A stretch of DNA of 5,890 nucleotides, from NCBI GenBank assembly GCA_012964275.1, contig DTUG01000238.1, positions 1 through 5,890 on the forward strand. Reading direction: 5' to 3'. The notes under the pieces were generated by a model, which was not told the origin of the DNA, did not search any database, and saw only the letters and a list, made by a program, of their open reading frames with translations. Position numbers and translations under genes: made by a program. Shown piece after piece: positions 1 through 5,890 of this stretch. The stretch's first letter is position 1, and every line of letters starts with the position of its first letter. Source of the stretch: Fidelibacterota bacterium (GTDB lineage Bacteria; Fidelibacterota; Marinisomatia; Marinisomatales; UBA1611).

Positions 1-1841
1 AGTCAACCACATCACATTCCATAACGGAGTTTGACCCAACTCAAGAGAACTGGTTTAAGATAAAGGTAATTGACTTCTGGAATCTCACATCTATTGGGAC
101 TGGAATGACTAACTCAATTGATTTAGAACCTAATCCAGTAAATATTACATCTGTAACCTATGATTTGGAATCAATGACCGTTACATGGGAAGGATATTCT
201 CCCAATTTGGATAGAATCAAGCAACTTATGACCAGGCAATCATCTTTGATCCAGCGAACCATTACGAATGATTTTTCATCCTATGAATTGTTATACTCAG
301 AAACCGAATACGGCGATAGGATCTCAATAGCAATAACCAATGAACAATCCACGACATCCTATTCCATGAATGAATTTGATCCAACCCACGAAAACTGGTA
401 CTGGGTTAAAGTGACCGATCATTGGGGTCTCAACGCAACTGGAACGGGCATGACCAGCGAAGTTGATGAACCACCTGTAGAACCAACATTAGATCCGATT
501 GATGCATTTGGATCGGACTTTACCATTGCCTGGTCTGTAGCAATGGATGATGACTTTTCCCACTACAATCTCTATGAAGCTCAGGATGAATATATGGCTG
601 ACCAAATAATCATCTTTACCACTTCTGACCCAACCGAAAACACTTACATATCCTTAGATAATAATTACGAAACGACGTACTATTTTCAAGTTTCGGTTGT
701 TGATTATTGGGGGCTTGAAGTTTATAGCAATATAGAATCAATAGACCCCGAATATATAACCTTTATTCAGCATTATGATTATGGCAATGGTGAAACTGAA
801 GCAGGAAACTTTGGAATTCAAACCGAAACAGATAACTATATCATCTTAGGATCAAAAAATGATGACATCTGGCTGCTGAAGACGGATGAAGGAGGATTGG
901 AATCATGGAATTATATTTTTGATTACGGTTCAACTGAATCCGGGGTTGTGGTAAAAGAAGCAAGTGATATGGGCTACGTGGTATTGGCGAATTCAAACAT
1001 TGATGATGACCATGATATTCTGATAATAAAAACAAATGCAAATGGTTCCGAAGAATGGTCTCATAATTTTGGTGGAGAAGGAATCGATATCGGGGGTGAT
1101 ATGATGGTAACACCAGATGGCGGTCTCATAATAGTTGGAACATACAATACGAATATCGGCAGGGATTCCGATCTTTGGTTATTGAAAACCAACTCCATGG
1201 GTATTGAAGAATGGAGCATTACCTTAACAAGTGAGAATGAGAACCAGGGTTTGATTGAGAATGGATACTCCATTAGTGCGACTTCAGATAATGGATATAT
1301 AGTTTCCGCCGCAATTGAAACAAATTACCAAGGACCTTCCGATGTGTGGTTGATCAATGTTGATGCGAGTGGAGATACGAGCTGGTCAACTACTTTTGAT
1401 ATCGATGTATATGATTACCCTGAAGCTGTTTTGCAAACTATCGATGGCGGGTTTGCCATTGCTGGGTATTCTACTGATAATGAAGGTGATAGCACCGGTT
1501 CCTGGCTGATCAAAACAGATGGAGCTGGTCAGCAAATCTGGATTCAAAATCTCAGCGACCAAAGTGCAATTCACTGTATGGTAGAAACGGACAATGGAAG
1601 TTTTCTACTGACGGGGATAATAAGTTCCGAATCAAATAGCCAGGCCTGGCTGCTTAAAATGGATCAAACCGGAGTTATCATTTGGGAAAAAACATTTGGG
1701 GGAAATGACCACGAATTTGCTATATCCGTTGAACAAACCTCCGATGGTGGGTTTGTTATAGTTGGTACAACCAATTCCTATGCTACTGGCAGCGATGTGT
1801 TACATATCAAGACCGACCCCAGTGGAAATATTCTACCTTGA
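1..1841 (+). CDS. Fn3-like / seven-bladed beta-propeller protein, 5'-truncated
   Basis: This is the C-terminal part of a large, probably secreted or surface protein. The frame is open from position 3. The first ATG, at 105, is not the true start, because the residues before it (STTSHSITEFDPTQ..., then DFW at about residues 25-27) match a module that recurs downstream (STTSYSMNEFDPTH, then DHW). Of 612 visible residues, about 1-250 form fibronectin-III-like modules with 'FxVxVxDxWGL' strands: one partial and two complete. About 251-612 form seven propeller repeats of the type 'DGGFVIVGTT...SDVLHIKTDPSG'. No enzymatic motif is visible, so binding or adhesion is the likely role, which is inference. 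The protein stops directly after the last blade. No type IX sorting tail (YPNPFNP-like), LPxTG motif or membrane anchor follows. The signal peptide would lie outside the window. The domain reading is strong; the function is unknown. Confidence 0.9.
   Translation, partial: STTSHSITEFDPTQENWFKIKVIDFWNLTSIGTGMTNSIDLEPNPVNITSVTYDLESMTVTWEGYSPNLDRIKQLMTRQSSLIQRTITNDFSSYELLYSETEYGDRISIAITNEQSTTSYSMNEFDPTHENWYWVKVTDHWGLNATGTGMTSEVDEPPVEPTLDPIDAFGSDFTIAWSVAMDDDFSHYNLYEAQDEYMADQIIIFTTSDPTENTYISLDNNYETTYYFQVSVVDYWGLEVYSNIESIDPEYITFIQHYDYGNGETEAGNFGIQTETDNYIILGSKNDDIWLLKTDEGGLESWNYIFDYGSTESGVVVKEASDMGYVVLANSNIDDDHDILIIKTNANGSEEWSHNFGGEGIDIGGDMMVTPDGGLIIVGTYNTNIGRDSDLWLLKTNSMGIEEWSITLTSENENQGLIENGYSISATSDNGYIVSAAIETNYQGPSDVWLINVDASGDTSWSTTFDIDVYDYPEAVLQTIDGGFAIAGYSTDNEGDSTGSWLIKTDGAGQQIWIQNLSDQSAIHCMVETDNGSFLLTGIISSESNSQAWLLKMDQTGVIIWEKTFGGNDHEFAISVEQTSDGGFVIVGTTNSYATGSDVLHIKTDPSGNILP
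3..746 (+). repeat. Tandem fibronectin-III-like modules (protein-level repeat)
   Basis: Three Fn3-like units follow each other inside the + strand gene. The end of unit 1 (from position 3) and the end of unit 2 (from position 348) align without gaps at a spacing of 345 bp, or 115 codons. They share STTS-S--EFDPT-ENW, K-VTD/ID-W and TGMT. Unit 3 (about 470-746) is more diverged but keeps 'YYFQVSVVDYWGLEVYSN'. The similarity of units 1 and 2 is also visible in the DNA, which suggests a fairly recent domain duplication. Confidence 0.75.
753..1838 (+). repeat. Seven propeller-blade repeats
   Basis: Seven repeats of about 44-59 residues are seen, with approximate boundaries 753-929, 930-1076, 1077-1235, 1236-1409, 1410-1562, 1563-1706 and 1707-1838. 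The blade pattern is a hydrophobic strand, then D-G/N-G-(F/Y/L)-hydrophobic-G, a variable loop, (S)D-(V/L/I)-W-L-(L/I)-K-T-(D/N)-x-x-G, then (E/x)-W-x-x-x-(F/L). Blade 7 lacks the final W-x-x-F strand. The segment before blade 1 (ITFIQHYDYG) resembles that missing strand, so it probably closes the ring in 'velcro' fashion. Seven repeats with a swapped strand is a classic complete propeller layout. Confidence 0.8.
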
Positions 1842-1880
1842 CAAATCCATCTTTTCTAAAATAAACCTGCTTGTTATAGA

Positions 1881-2843
1881 TTAATCTCTTACATTATCCC
1901 AAATTAAGGATGTGGCTCCCAAGATCCCTGCTTCTCCATCTGGAAGTCCCGAAAGTTTCAATGTGATTTTTCCCTTTTGTTGACTAAGTAAATTTTCATT
2001 CATAGAGGCGAGCGCTGGTTTCAATAAACGATCCCCTGCATTACTGATCCCGCCATAAAATATAAATGCTTCCGGGCTTAGAATGGTGGCAGCCTGCGCT
2101 AAACCGATACCCAATATTCCGCCAATATAGTTATAGATCTCTCTGGCTCGTTCTTCTCCGCGGTCGAAGGCATCATCCATTTCTTTACCATCGACTTTTT
2201 TATCGGGTAGATTATACAAAAATGTATCATCTGGATATCTGGCTTTGAATTCTTTTACTGTTAGATCTAAACCTTTTGAAGAGACATACATCTCTAAACA
2301 GCCACTTTTTCCGCATTCACACATGCGTCCATTTTTCTCTATAACGATATGCCCCAACTCCCCAGCAGAACCGTCATGGCCATAGAGGACATTACCATTT
2401 ACAACGATCCCACTCCCTAAACCCGTCCCTAGAGTTATAACAACAAAATCACGTATTCTTTTAGCCGCACCAAAATACATTTCACCTATTGCTGCGGCAT
2501 TAGCATCATTTGTCACAATAACTGGTAAATCACGATAGTCTTTTATCGTGTTAACAAGGTCTAGTGAATCCCAGTAGGTTCCTAAATTTGGCGGATTAGG
2601 GTTAATCATTCCGGTATGATAATTCCCATTCGGTACACCTATTCCGATACCAGCCAGTTTAACTCCATCATTCATTTCCGATTCCCAAACACTTACATCA
2701 AAAAATAAACGATCCAGAAGTTCCTTTACGGGATTCTGGCTCATCGTCAAAATAGATCTTTTTACCAGTACACTTCCATTTCTGTCAACCAGCCCAAAGA
2801 CAGTATTAGTACCTCCGATATCTATCCCTAATGCGCAATCCAT
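1881..2843 (-). CDS. ROK-family sugar kinase (glucokinase-like)
   Basis: This cytosolic kinase probably phosphorylates glucose or a related hexose using ATP. The 320 residues are the usual ROK length. The N-terminal phosphate-binding motif DIGGTN is at 8-13 and the catalytic Asp is D113 in VTNDANAAAIGE. A second phosphate loop, LGTGLGSG, is at 138-145. Sugar-contacting residues are expected at E162 and H165 (GELGH) and at E184. The ROK zinc site is H165 with C175, C177 and C182 (CECGKSGCLE). No N-terminal helix-turn-helix precedes DIGGTN, so it is a kinase rather than a NagC/XylR-type repressor. The ATG is supported by an in-frame TAA ten codons upstream and by the short lead to DIGGTN, yet no Shine-Dalgarno sequence precedes it. 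It lies 62 bp after the lipoprotein gene and converges on the + strand gene. All key residues are present. The exact sugar (glucose, ManNAc, fructose or other) cannot be read from sequence alone. Confidence 0.93.
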   Translation of the reverse strand: MDCALGIDIGGTNTVFGLVDRNGSVLVKRSILTMSQNPVKELLDRLFFDVSVWESEMNDGVKLAGIGIGVPNGNYHTGMINPNPPNLGTYWDSLDLVNTIKDYRDLPVIVTNDANAAAIGEMYFGAAKRIRDFVVITLGTGLGSGIVVNGNVLYGHDGSAGELGHIVIEKNGRMCECGKSGCLEMYVSSKGLDLTVKEFKARYPDDTFLYNLPDKKVDGKEMDDAFDRGEERAREIYNYIGGILGIGLAQAATILSPEAFIFYGGISNAGDRLLKPALASMNENLLSQQKGKITLKLSGLPDGEAGILGATSLIWDNVRD

Positions 2844-2905
2844 TGAATGGGAATTTATGACAAGCTGTTAATGAATAAGAAAGTTTCGGTACACAGAAAA
2901 TAAAT

Positions 2906-3706
2906 TTAATTGTTTACCAGGCTGAAACTATCATCGCTTTCATCTCCGTGGCACCCTGCACAGTATGATCCACCCCCGGAACAAAGTGATTCAATAAATA
3001 CTTTATAATCATCTCCCACATCCAATGTATCAGGGATTTGCCAGTTAAAAGTTCCAGAGTCAGGAGGCCCATGATTGATCGTAAGCACTGGATCCGTACC
3101 CTTGGTCAATAAGATATTCATTCCCCATGTACAATTACCCAGGTTTGAATCCCACAAAATTTCAACCTGACTTCCAATTGTATATATTCCACCTCCATTT
3201 GGGTGGATGACCCCTACGTATGGTTCAATGATATTATCGGTCAATATAAATATGCTATCACTCAAATCGCCATAACATCCGCCGCAATATTCACCATTAG
3301 CACACAAACTCTCAATCCAGATTTTGTAATGATCCCCTGATCCTAAATCAGTATTGATATACCATTGAAATAAGCCGGTGTTTGCTGTGTTAACATGAAC
3401 CAACTCATCTTCATCATTTTCTATATAAAGTGAGATTTCCATGCCCCATTCACACGTATCCAGGTTACTTTCCCACAAGATCGTTACAATACTGCCCGGA
3501 TCAAATACTTCACCTCCATTCGGGTAATTAACTCGTATGTATAACGGATCTGGTATGGGAATATCATTTGTACCAGATTCTTTTTCCGATGACGGATTGA
3601 AAAGACCACAACCTGATATTAAAAACCAGTAGGGTAGAATTCTGATAACAATCGAATTAATAAATATTAATCGAAATTCTTTATTCTGGTTATAGCTAAG
3701 GGCCAT
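2906..3706 (-). CDS. Putative lipoprotein with two Cys-rich Kre9/Knh1-like modules
   Basis: This is a 266-residue putative exported lipoprotein. The N-terminus has basic residues (K9, R12, R22), a hydrophobic stretch and a lipobox-like ISGC ending at C33, followed by a polar linker. Two homologous modules follow, at about 56-155 and 163-263. Each starts with 'PNGGxxxxxGSxVxILW(E/D)SNL', continues with 'C-x-WGM', and ends with 'ESLC...C-x-x-C-x-GD-x-SD-x-x-F'. The pattern (PNGG, ILW, a W-strand, YK(I/V)-x-IES) resembles the Ser-Thr-rich/Kre9-Knh1 beta-sandwich family (PF10342), which is common in secreted bacterial proteins; this is recognition by eye. The four Cys per module (C85/135/141/144 and C192/242/249/252) suggest disulfides. 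The only ATG in the leader lacks a Shine-Dalgarno sequence, and R22 interrupts the hydrophobic core, so the exact start and signal type are somewhat uncertain. The molecular function is unknown. Confidence 0.82.
   Translation of the reverse strand: MALSYNQNKEFRLIFINSIVIRILPYWFLISGCGLFNPSSEKESGTNDIPIPDPLYIRVNYPNGGEVFDPGSIVTILWESNLDTCEWGMEISLYIENDEDELVHVNTANTGLFQWYINTDLGSGDHYKIWIESLCANGEYCGGCYGDLSDSIFILTDNIIEPYVGVIHPNGGGIYTIGSQVEILWDSNLGNCTWGMNILLTKGTDPVLTINHGPPDSGTFNWQIPDTLDVGDDYKVFIESLCSGGGSYCAGCHGDESDDSFSLVNN
2918..3541 (-). repeat. Two tandem copies of a ~100-residue four-Cys module
   Basis: Copy 1 is encoded at 3242-3541 and copy 2 at 2918-3220. The Cys pattern is C-x49-C in both, then C-x5-C-x2-C in copy 1 and C-x6-C-x2-C in copy 2. 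Shared blocks include PNGG, ILW-SNL, C-WGM, ESLC and GD-SD. DNA similarity is visible at the start of each copy (cctccatt-gggt on the + strand). Confidence 0.85.
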
Positions 3707-3763
3707 AATGAAAAAGATACCATCTACTTTCTCCAGGGAAAAAACTTCTGGCCCGGGATAGGA

Positions 3764-4282
3764 TTAGTTGGTACCAGTTCCCTGGCGAATCTCAAGGTCT
3801 ACAATAGGAGACTGATTTGGTTCAGCTTCGATCTTTACCGTCTTACTGATGGTTGTGGATGCACCGTAATTATCCGAAACGGTGAGTTCAAAAGTATATT
3901 CTCCAGGAGTACCTTCAAAGGATACAATACCTGAATTTGAATTTGGTCTCAGCCTAATTTGGTTCCCACTAACTTGTTTCCAATTATAGCGTATTCGGTC
4001 ACCCTGGTCCGGGTCAAATGAACCAGTGGCATCCAATATCATGGGATAGGTATTGGTTTCTGGTCTGCTATCATGACGTACCTGAACTTTAAATTTTGTT
4101 TTCTCTACCTTATCTAATTCTCTTAACTGTTCTATCTGCTCATTTTTCTCTCTTTCCCTGGTTACCTTAAGTTCAATACGGTCTTGACGAAATTTTTCGA
4201 TTTGCCTCCGCTCGTATTCGCGCCAGCCAAAAAGACCTCCGCCTACCAAAACGATTAAAAAAATTGCAAACCCTCGATTCAT
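3764..4282 (-). CDS. Membrane-anchored coiled-coil / PKD-domain protein
   Basis: This is a 172-residue protein of unknown function, probably anchored in the inner membrane with its C-terminus outside the cytoplasm. Residues 5-20 (FAIFLIVLVGGGLFGW) form one membrane segment. Residues 21-62 are highly charged (Arg, Glu, Lys) and heptad-like, likely a coiled coil or extended helix. Residues about 63-153 form one PKD-type Ig-like domain: the 'LDATGSFDPDQGD' Asp-rich loop, 'YNWKQVSG', and the 'GEYTFELTVSDNYGAS' strand pair are all typical. The last residues (PNQSPIVDLE) look like the linker and first strand that normally begin a second PKD domain, but the protein stops there. The ATG sits 13 nt after an AAGGAG. 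The gene lies 100 bp after the pseudo-caspase gene and 57 bp before the lipoprotein gene. A scaffold or protein-binding role is inference; no catalytic residues are visible. Confidence 0.85.
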   Translation of the reverse strand: MNRGFAIFLIVLVGGGLFGWREYERRQIEKFRQDRIELKVTREREKNEQIEQLRELDKVEKTKFKVQVRHDSRPETNTYPMILDATGSFDPDQGDRIRYNWKQVSGNQIRLRPNSNSGIVSFEGTPGEYTFELTVSDNYGASTTISKTVKIEAEPNQSPIVDLEIRQGTGTN

Positions 4283-4382
4283 GTCACTTCATAAGCTCCT
4301 TGTAATGGAAATATTAATATAAATTAATAAAACAGAAAATAATATTCTCCACTTTTATTAGATGAAAATACAATAAAATGCA
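4283..4382 (-). other. AT-rich spacer, possible internal promoter region
   Basis: These 100 bp between the pseudo-caspase gene and the coiled-coil/PKD gene form the longest spacer in the window and are very AT-rich (ATTAAT and TATTA runs around 4310-4370). A promoter for the downstream genes could sit here, but I could not find a -35/-10 pair with convincing spacing. No GC-rich hairpin followed by a T-run is visible, so there is no clear terminator for the upstream gene. Confidence 0.25.
4296..4301 (-). promoter_or_regulatory. Shine-Dalgarno AAGGAG of the coiled-coil/PKD gene
   Basis: A full AAGGAG lies upstream of the ATG at 4282, but 13 nt away, which is longer than usual. An intervening ATG AAG TGA (4292-4284) is only 3 nt from the AAGGAG and encodes just two residues. 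Its TGA is followed one base later by the gene's ATG, so stop-start re-initiation is possible but unproven. Confidence 0.6.
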
Positions 4383-5890
4383 TTACTGCAAATCAAGCAA
4401 TAACCTCTTTAAATCCGAACCATAAAAGGACGGAGACTGACGAACCTTGCCCGAAAGATTCTTACTGGTTTCAGGTACTTTACGGTAAATATATTCGGCT
4501 AATTCGCCCAATTCAATTTTATTATCATCTCCCCTAGATTCGCCGCCTAAACCCTTTAATAAGTGATAGGTGAAAATGCTATGCTTCTTTTCTTCATATA
4601 TGTTGGAAGTCTCGCTACCTGTGGAAGCTGTTAAAATACAAATCTTATTTGATAAGTCTGGAGATATCCATTCCTGCCCAGCTTTGTCAGGATTCATATA
4701 CCTTATATCTAAAAATATGGTAATGGTGCGAATATTCTGCAGAACTGATAATAACGACAGATTAGATATTATTTTTTCTAACGAATAAAAGGAAGCTATT
4801 CGATTGTTATGTCCATCCTTAGGAATCAAATAGGGTTTTCCTTTTTTCCAAATACCCAAACCAGCATAATAGATATAGATATCAACCTGATCAATGCCGG
4901 AATATTTACTGGCTGAAAAGATTCGATTGCGCAAATCACCCTGATGGGGATCAAATATTTTTTCAAAATCGTCTCGAGTGGGACCGGATTCCATTTGCCA
5001 GGGTTTCGATGGCAATATCTGGAAATCATCCAATCCAAATGCATTTTGAAGGTACAACCGGAAGATTCTGGCATCTCGCTCGGCATACTTAGCCCTAGAA
5101 AATGAAATATCTTCATAGTTTTCCAGGGCTAGTACCACAGCCATTGCATTAGGATTCTTTCTTCCAATGGGAATATTTCGTTCCACATCTATCTCACTCA
5201 GTTTATCCGGATAGGGAGTTACACCTGCCGTCCCAATATCATGAACCATCATCTCTTTTTTACTTCTATAATGTTTCATTAACTCAAGATCAACTTTAAA
5301 TGACGATTCTTGATCTAGATAATCAGTTGCTTTCAATAAAATGGCAAAATGATCCCTTAAGCTTTTAATATCAAAATCAATATCAGCGTATTCACCAGGT
5401 TCCAATTCGGGAAGTTCAATATAGCCTTCGGAATTCGGCATGGAAAAAGTGTGATTATCAATTACATCGAGATTCACATACTCAGTAAACCCCTCACCGA
5501 TATTTTGAATTCGTAATGTTAATGTCACTAATTCATTTTTTGGAATGTAATGGGTTCCAAAATCATTGGAGATCGCATAGTCGGCAAGAATAAGTTTTGG
5601 TGGATCTACAGATTTTGTCTGAAATGAGAAAGGATAAGGTTCACTAAGATCAAAACCTTCAGATTCGGTCACTATTAGTAAAAACTTCCAATCAGCAGTT
5701 GGCACCTTGAGTTTACTAGCTATATCCAGTTCAAAATATTTCGCCTCATCCACAGCTAAAGTATTAATGATCTTCACATGATCAAATTCAATTTCACTCG
5801 CATCACTGGTTTCTGGTCTGACACTCAAATTGATATATGTGGCCGGGCTTTTGCCTTCATTGACAATTGCAAACCGTAATTTTCCTTTCT
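4383..5890 (-). CDS. CARDB-type protein with degenerate caspase (C14) domain, 5'-truncated
   Basis: The frame is open to the window edge. The TTG at 5828 is not the start, because the preceding 20 codons (KGKLRFAIVNEGKSPATY...) form the first strands of the domain. Residue numbers below count from that TTG. A CARDB-like beta-sandwich runs to about 72 and a second spans about 76-184 (LTLRIQNIGEGFTEYVNLDV). A linker follows to about 225. A caspase/peptidase C14-like domain spans about 226-481: 'MAVVLALENYED', 'AERDARIF', 'DIYIYYAGLG', 'YLIPKDG', 'TITIFLDIRYMNP', 'ILTASTGSETS', 'SIFTYHLLKGLGG' and 'DDNKIELGELAEYIYRKV'. The family normally has GHG and DxC here. The His position is L324 and the Cys position is R376, so proteolysis is not expected. 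It is intact apart from the window edge, with no internal stop. It is probably exported, judging by the CARDB modules; the signal region is off-window. A binding or regulatory role is inferred. Confidence 0.87.
   Translation of the reverse strand, partial: KGKLRFAIVNEGKSPATYINLSVRPETSDASEIEFDHVKIINTLAVDEAKYFELDIASKLKVPTADWKFLLIVTESEGFDLSEPYPFSFQTKSVDPPKLILADYAISNDFGTHYIPKNELVTLTLRIQNIGEGFTEYVNLDVIDNHTFSMPNSEGYIELPELEPGEYADIDFDIKSLRDHFAILLKATDYLDQESSFKVDLELMKHYRSKKEMMVHDIGTAGVTPYPDKLSEIDVERNIPIGRKNPNAMAVVLALENYEDISFSRAKYAERDARIFRLYLQNAFGLDDFQILPSKPWQMESGPTRDDFEKIFDPHQGDLRNRIFSASKYSGIDQVDIYIYYAGLGIWKKGKPYLIPKDGHNNRIASFYSLEKIISNLSLLSVLQNIRTITIFLDIRYMNPDKAGQEWISPDLSNKICILTASTGSETSNIYEEKKHSIFTYHLLKGLGGESRGDDNKIELGELAEYIYRKVPETSKNLSGKVRQSPSFYGSDLKRLLLDLQ

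Noticed and set aside
105..107. ATG as the start of the Fn3/propeller gene
   Set aside because: The frame is open from position 3, and the upstream residues match the end of the next Fn3-like module, so this Met is internal (TGMT occurs again at the equivalent point).
841..1574. Three - strand open frames of 62-90 codons opposite the propeller region
   Set aside because: They lie antisense to a strongly supported coding frame, have no recognisable domains and are low-complexity; they are shadows.
1842..1880. Possible bidirectional terminator between the convergent genes
   Set aside because: The 39-bp gap contains no convincing inverted repeat followed by a T-run on either strand.
2066..2248. 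60-codon + strand open frame inside the ROK kinase gene
   Set aside because: It is antisense to conserved kinase sequence and has no supporting signals.
2945..2962. CAGCH in the second lipoprotein module matches the CxxCH haem-c attachment motif
   Set aside because: The equivalent position in the first module is CGGCY, and both sit in the same four-Cys pattern, so a disulfide pattern explains it better than haem binding. There is no other cytochrome feature.
3707..3763. Possible hairpin terminator (CCAG...CTGG with a run of T) between the PKD and lipoprotein genes
   Set aside because: The stem is only about 4 bp, and the T-run lies inside the would-be loop rather than after the stem.
4570..5116. 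Open frames of 72 codons (+) and 96 codons (-) inside the caspase-like gene
   Set aside because: They overlap the well-supported caspase frame and encode no recognisable domain.
5826..5828. TTG as the start codon of the caspase-like gene
   Set aside because: The frame stays open to the window edge, and the 20 preceding codons complete the first CARDB-like strands. The gene starts outside the window.

Overview
The window looks like a fragment of a bacterial genome of moderate to low GC. It is probably from a Fibrobacterota-Chlorobiota-Bacteroidota (FCB)-type lineage; Marinimicrobia, Calditrichota or Ignavibacteria would fit. This is inferred from the style of the proteins: multidomain secreted proteins with fibronectin-III-like and PKD modules, 'DGGFVIVGTT'-type propeller repeats, a CARDB-caspase protein, and weak or absent Shine-Dalgarno sequences before two of three visible starts. 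No marker gene fixes the taxon.

There are five protein genes. Both outer ones run off the window. On the + strand, positions 1-1841 hold the C-terminal 612 residues of a large, probably exported protein: Fn3-like modules followed by a complete seven-bladed beta-propeller. It converges, across 39 bp, on a - strand series of four genes. In transcription order (right to left) these are: (1) a 5'-truncated CARDB-type protein with a C-terminal caspase-like (peptidase C14) domain whose catalytic His and Cys positions are both substituted (4383-5890); (2) a small membrane-anchored coiled-coil/PKD protein (3764-4282); (3) a putative lipoprotein with two copies of a Cys-rich beta-sandwich module (2906-3706); and (4) a ROK-family sugar kinase, probably glucokinase-like (1881-2843).

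The - strand genes are 100, 57 and 62 bp apart with no obvious terminator hairpins, so co-transcription is possible but not shown. Three of them look extracytoplasmic and the fourth is a cytosolic sugar kinase, so a single shared function is not evident. The most notable observation is the degenerate caspase: the fold and its flanking motifs are kept, but 'GHG' has become 'GLG' and 'DxC' has become 'DIR', which suggests a pseudoprotease with a binding or structural role. I see no RNA genes, mobile elements, CRISPR arrays or attachment sites.
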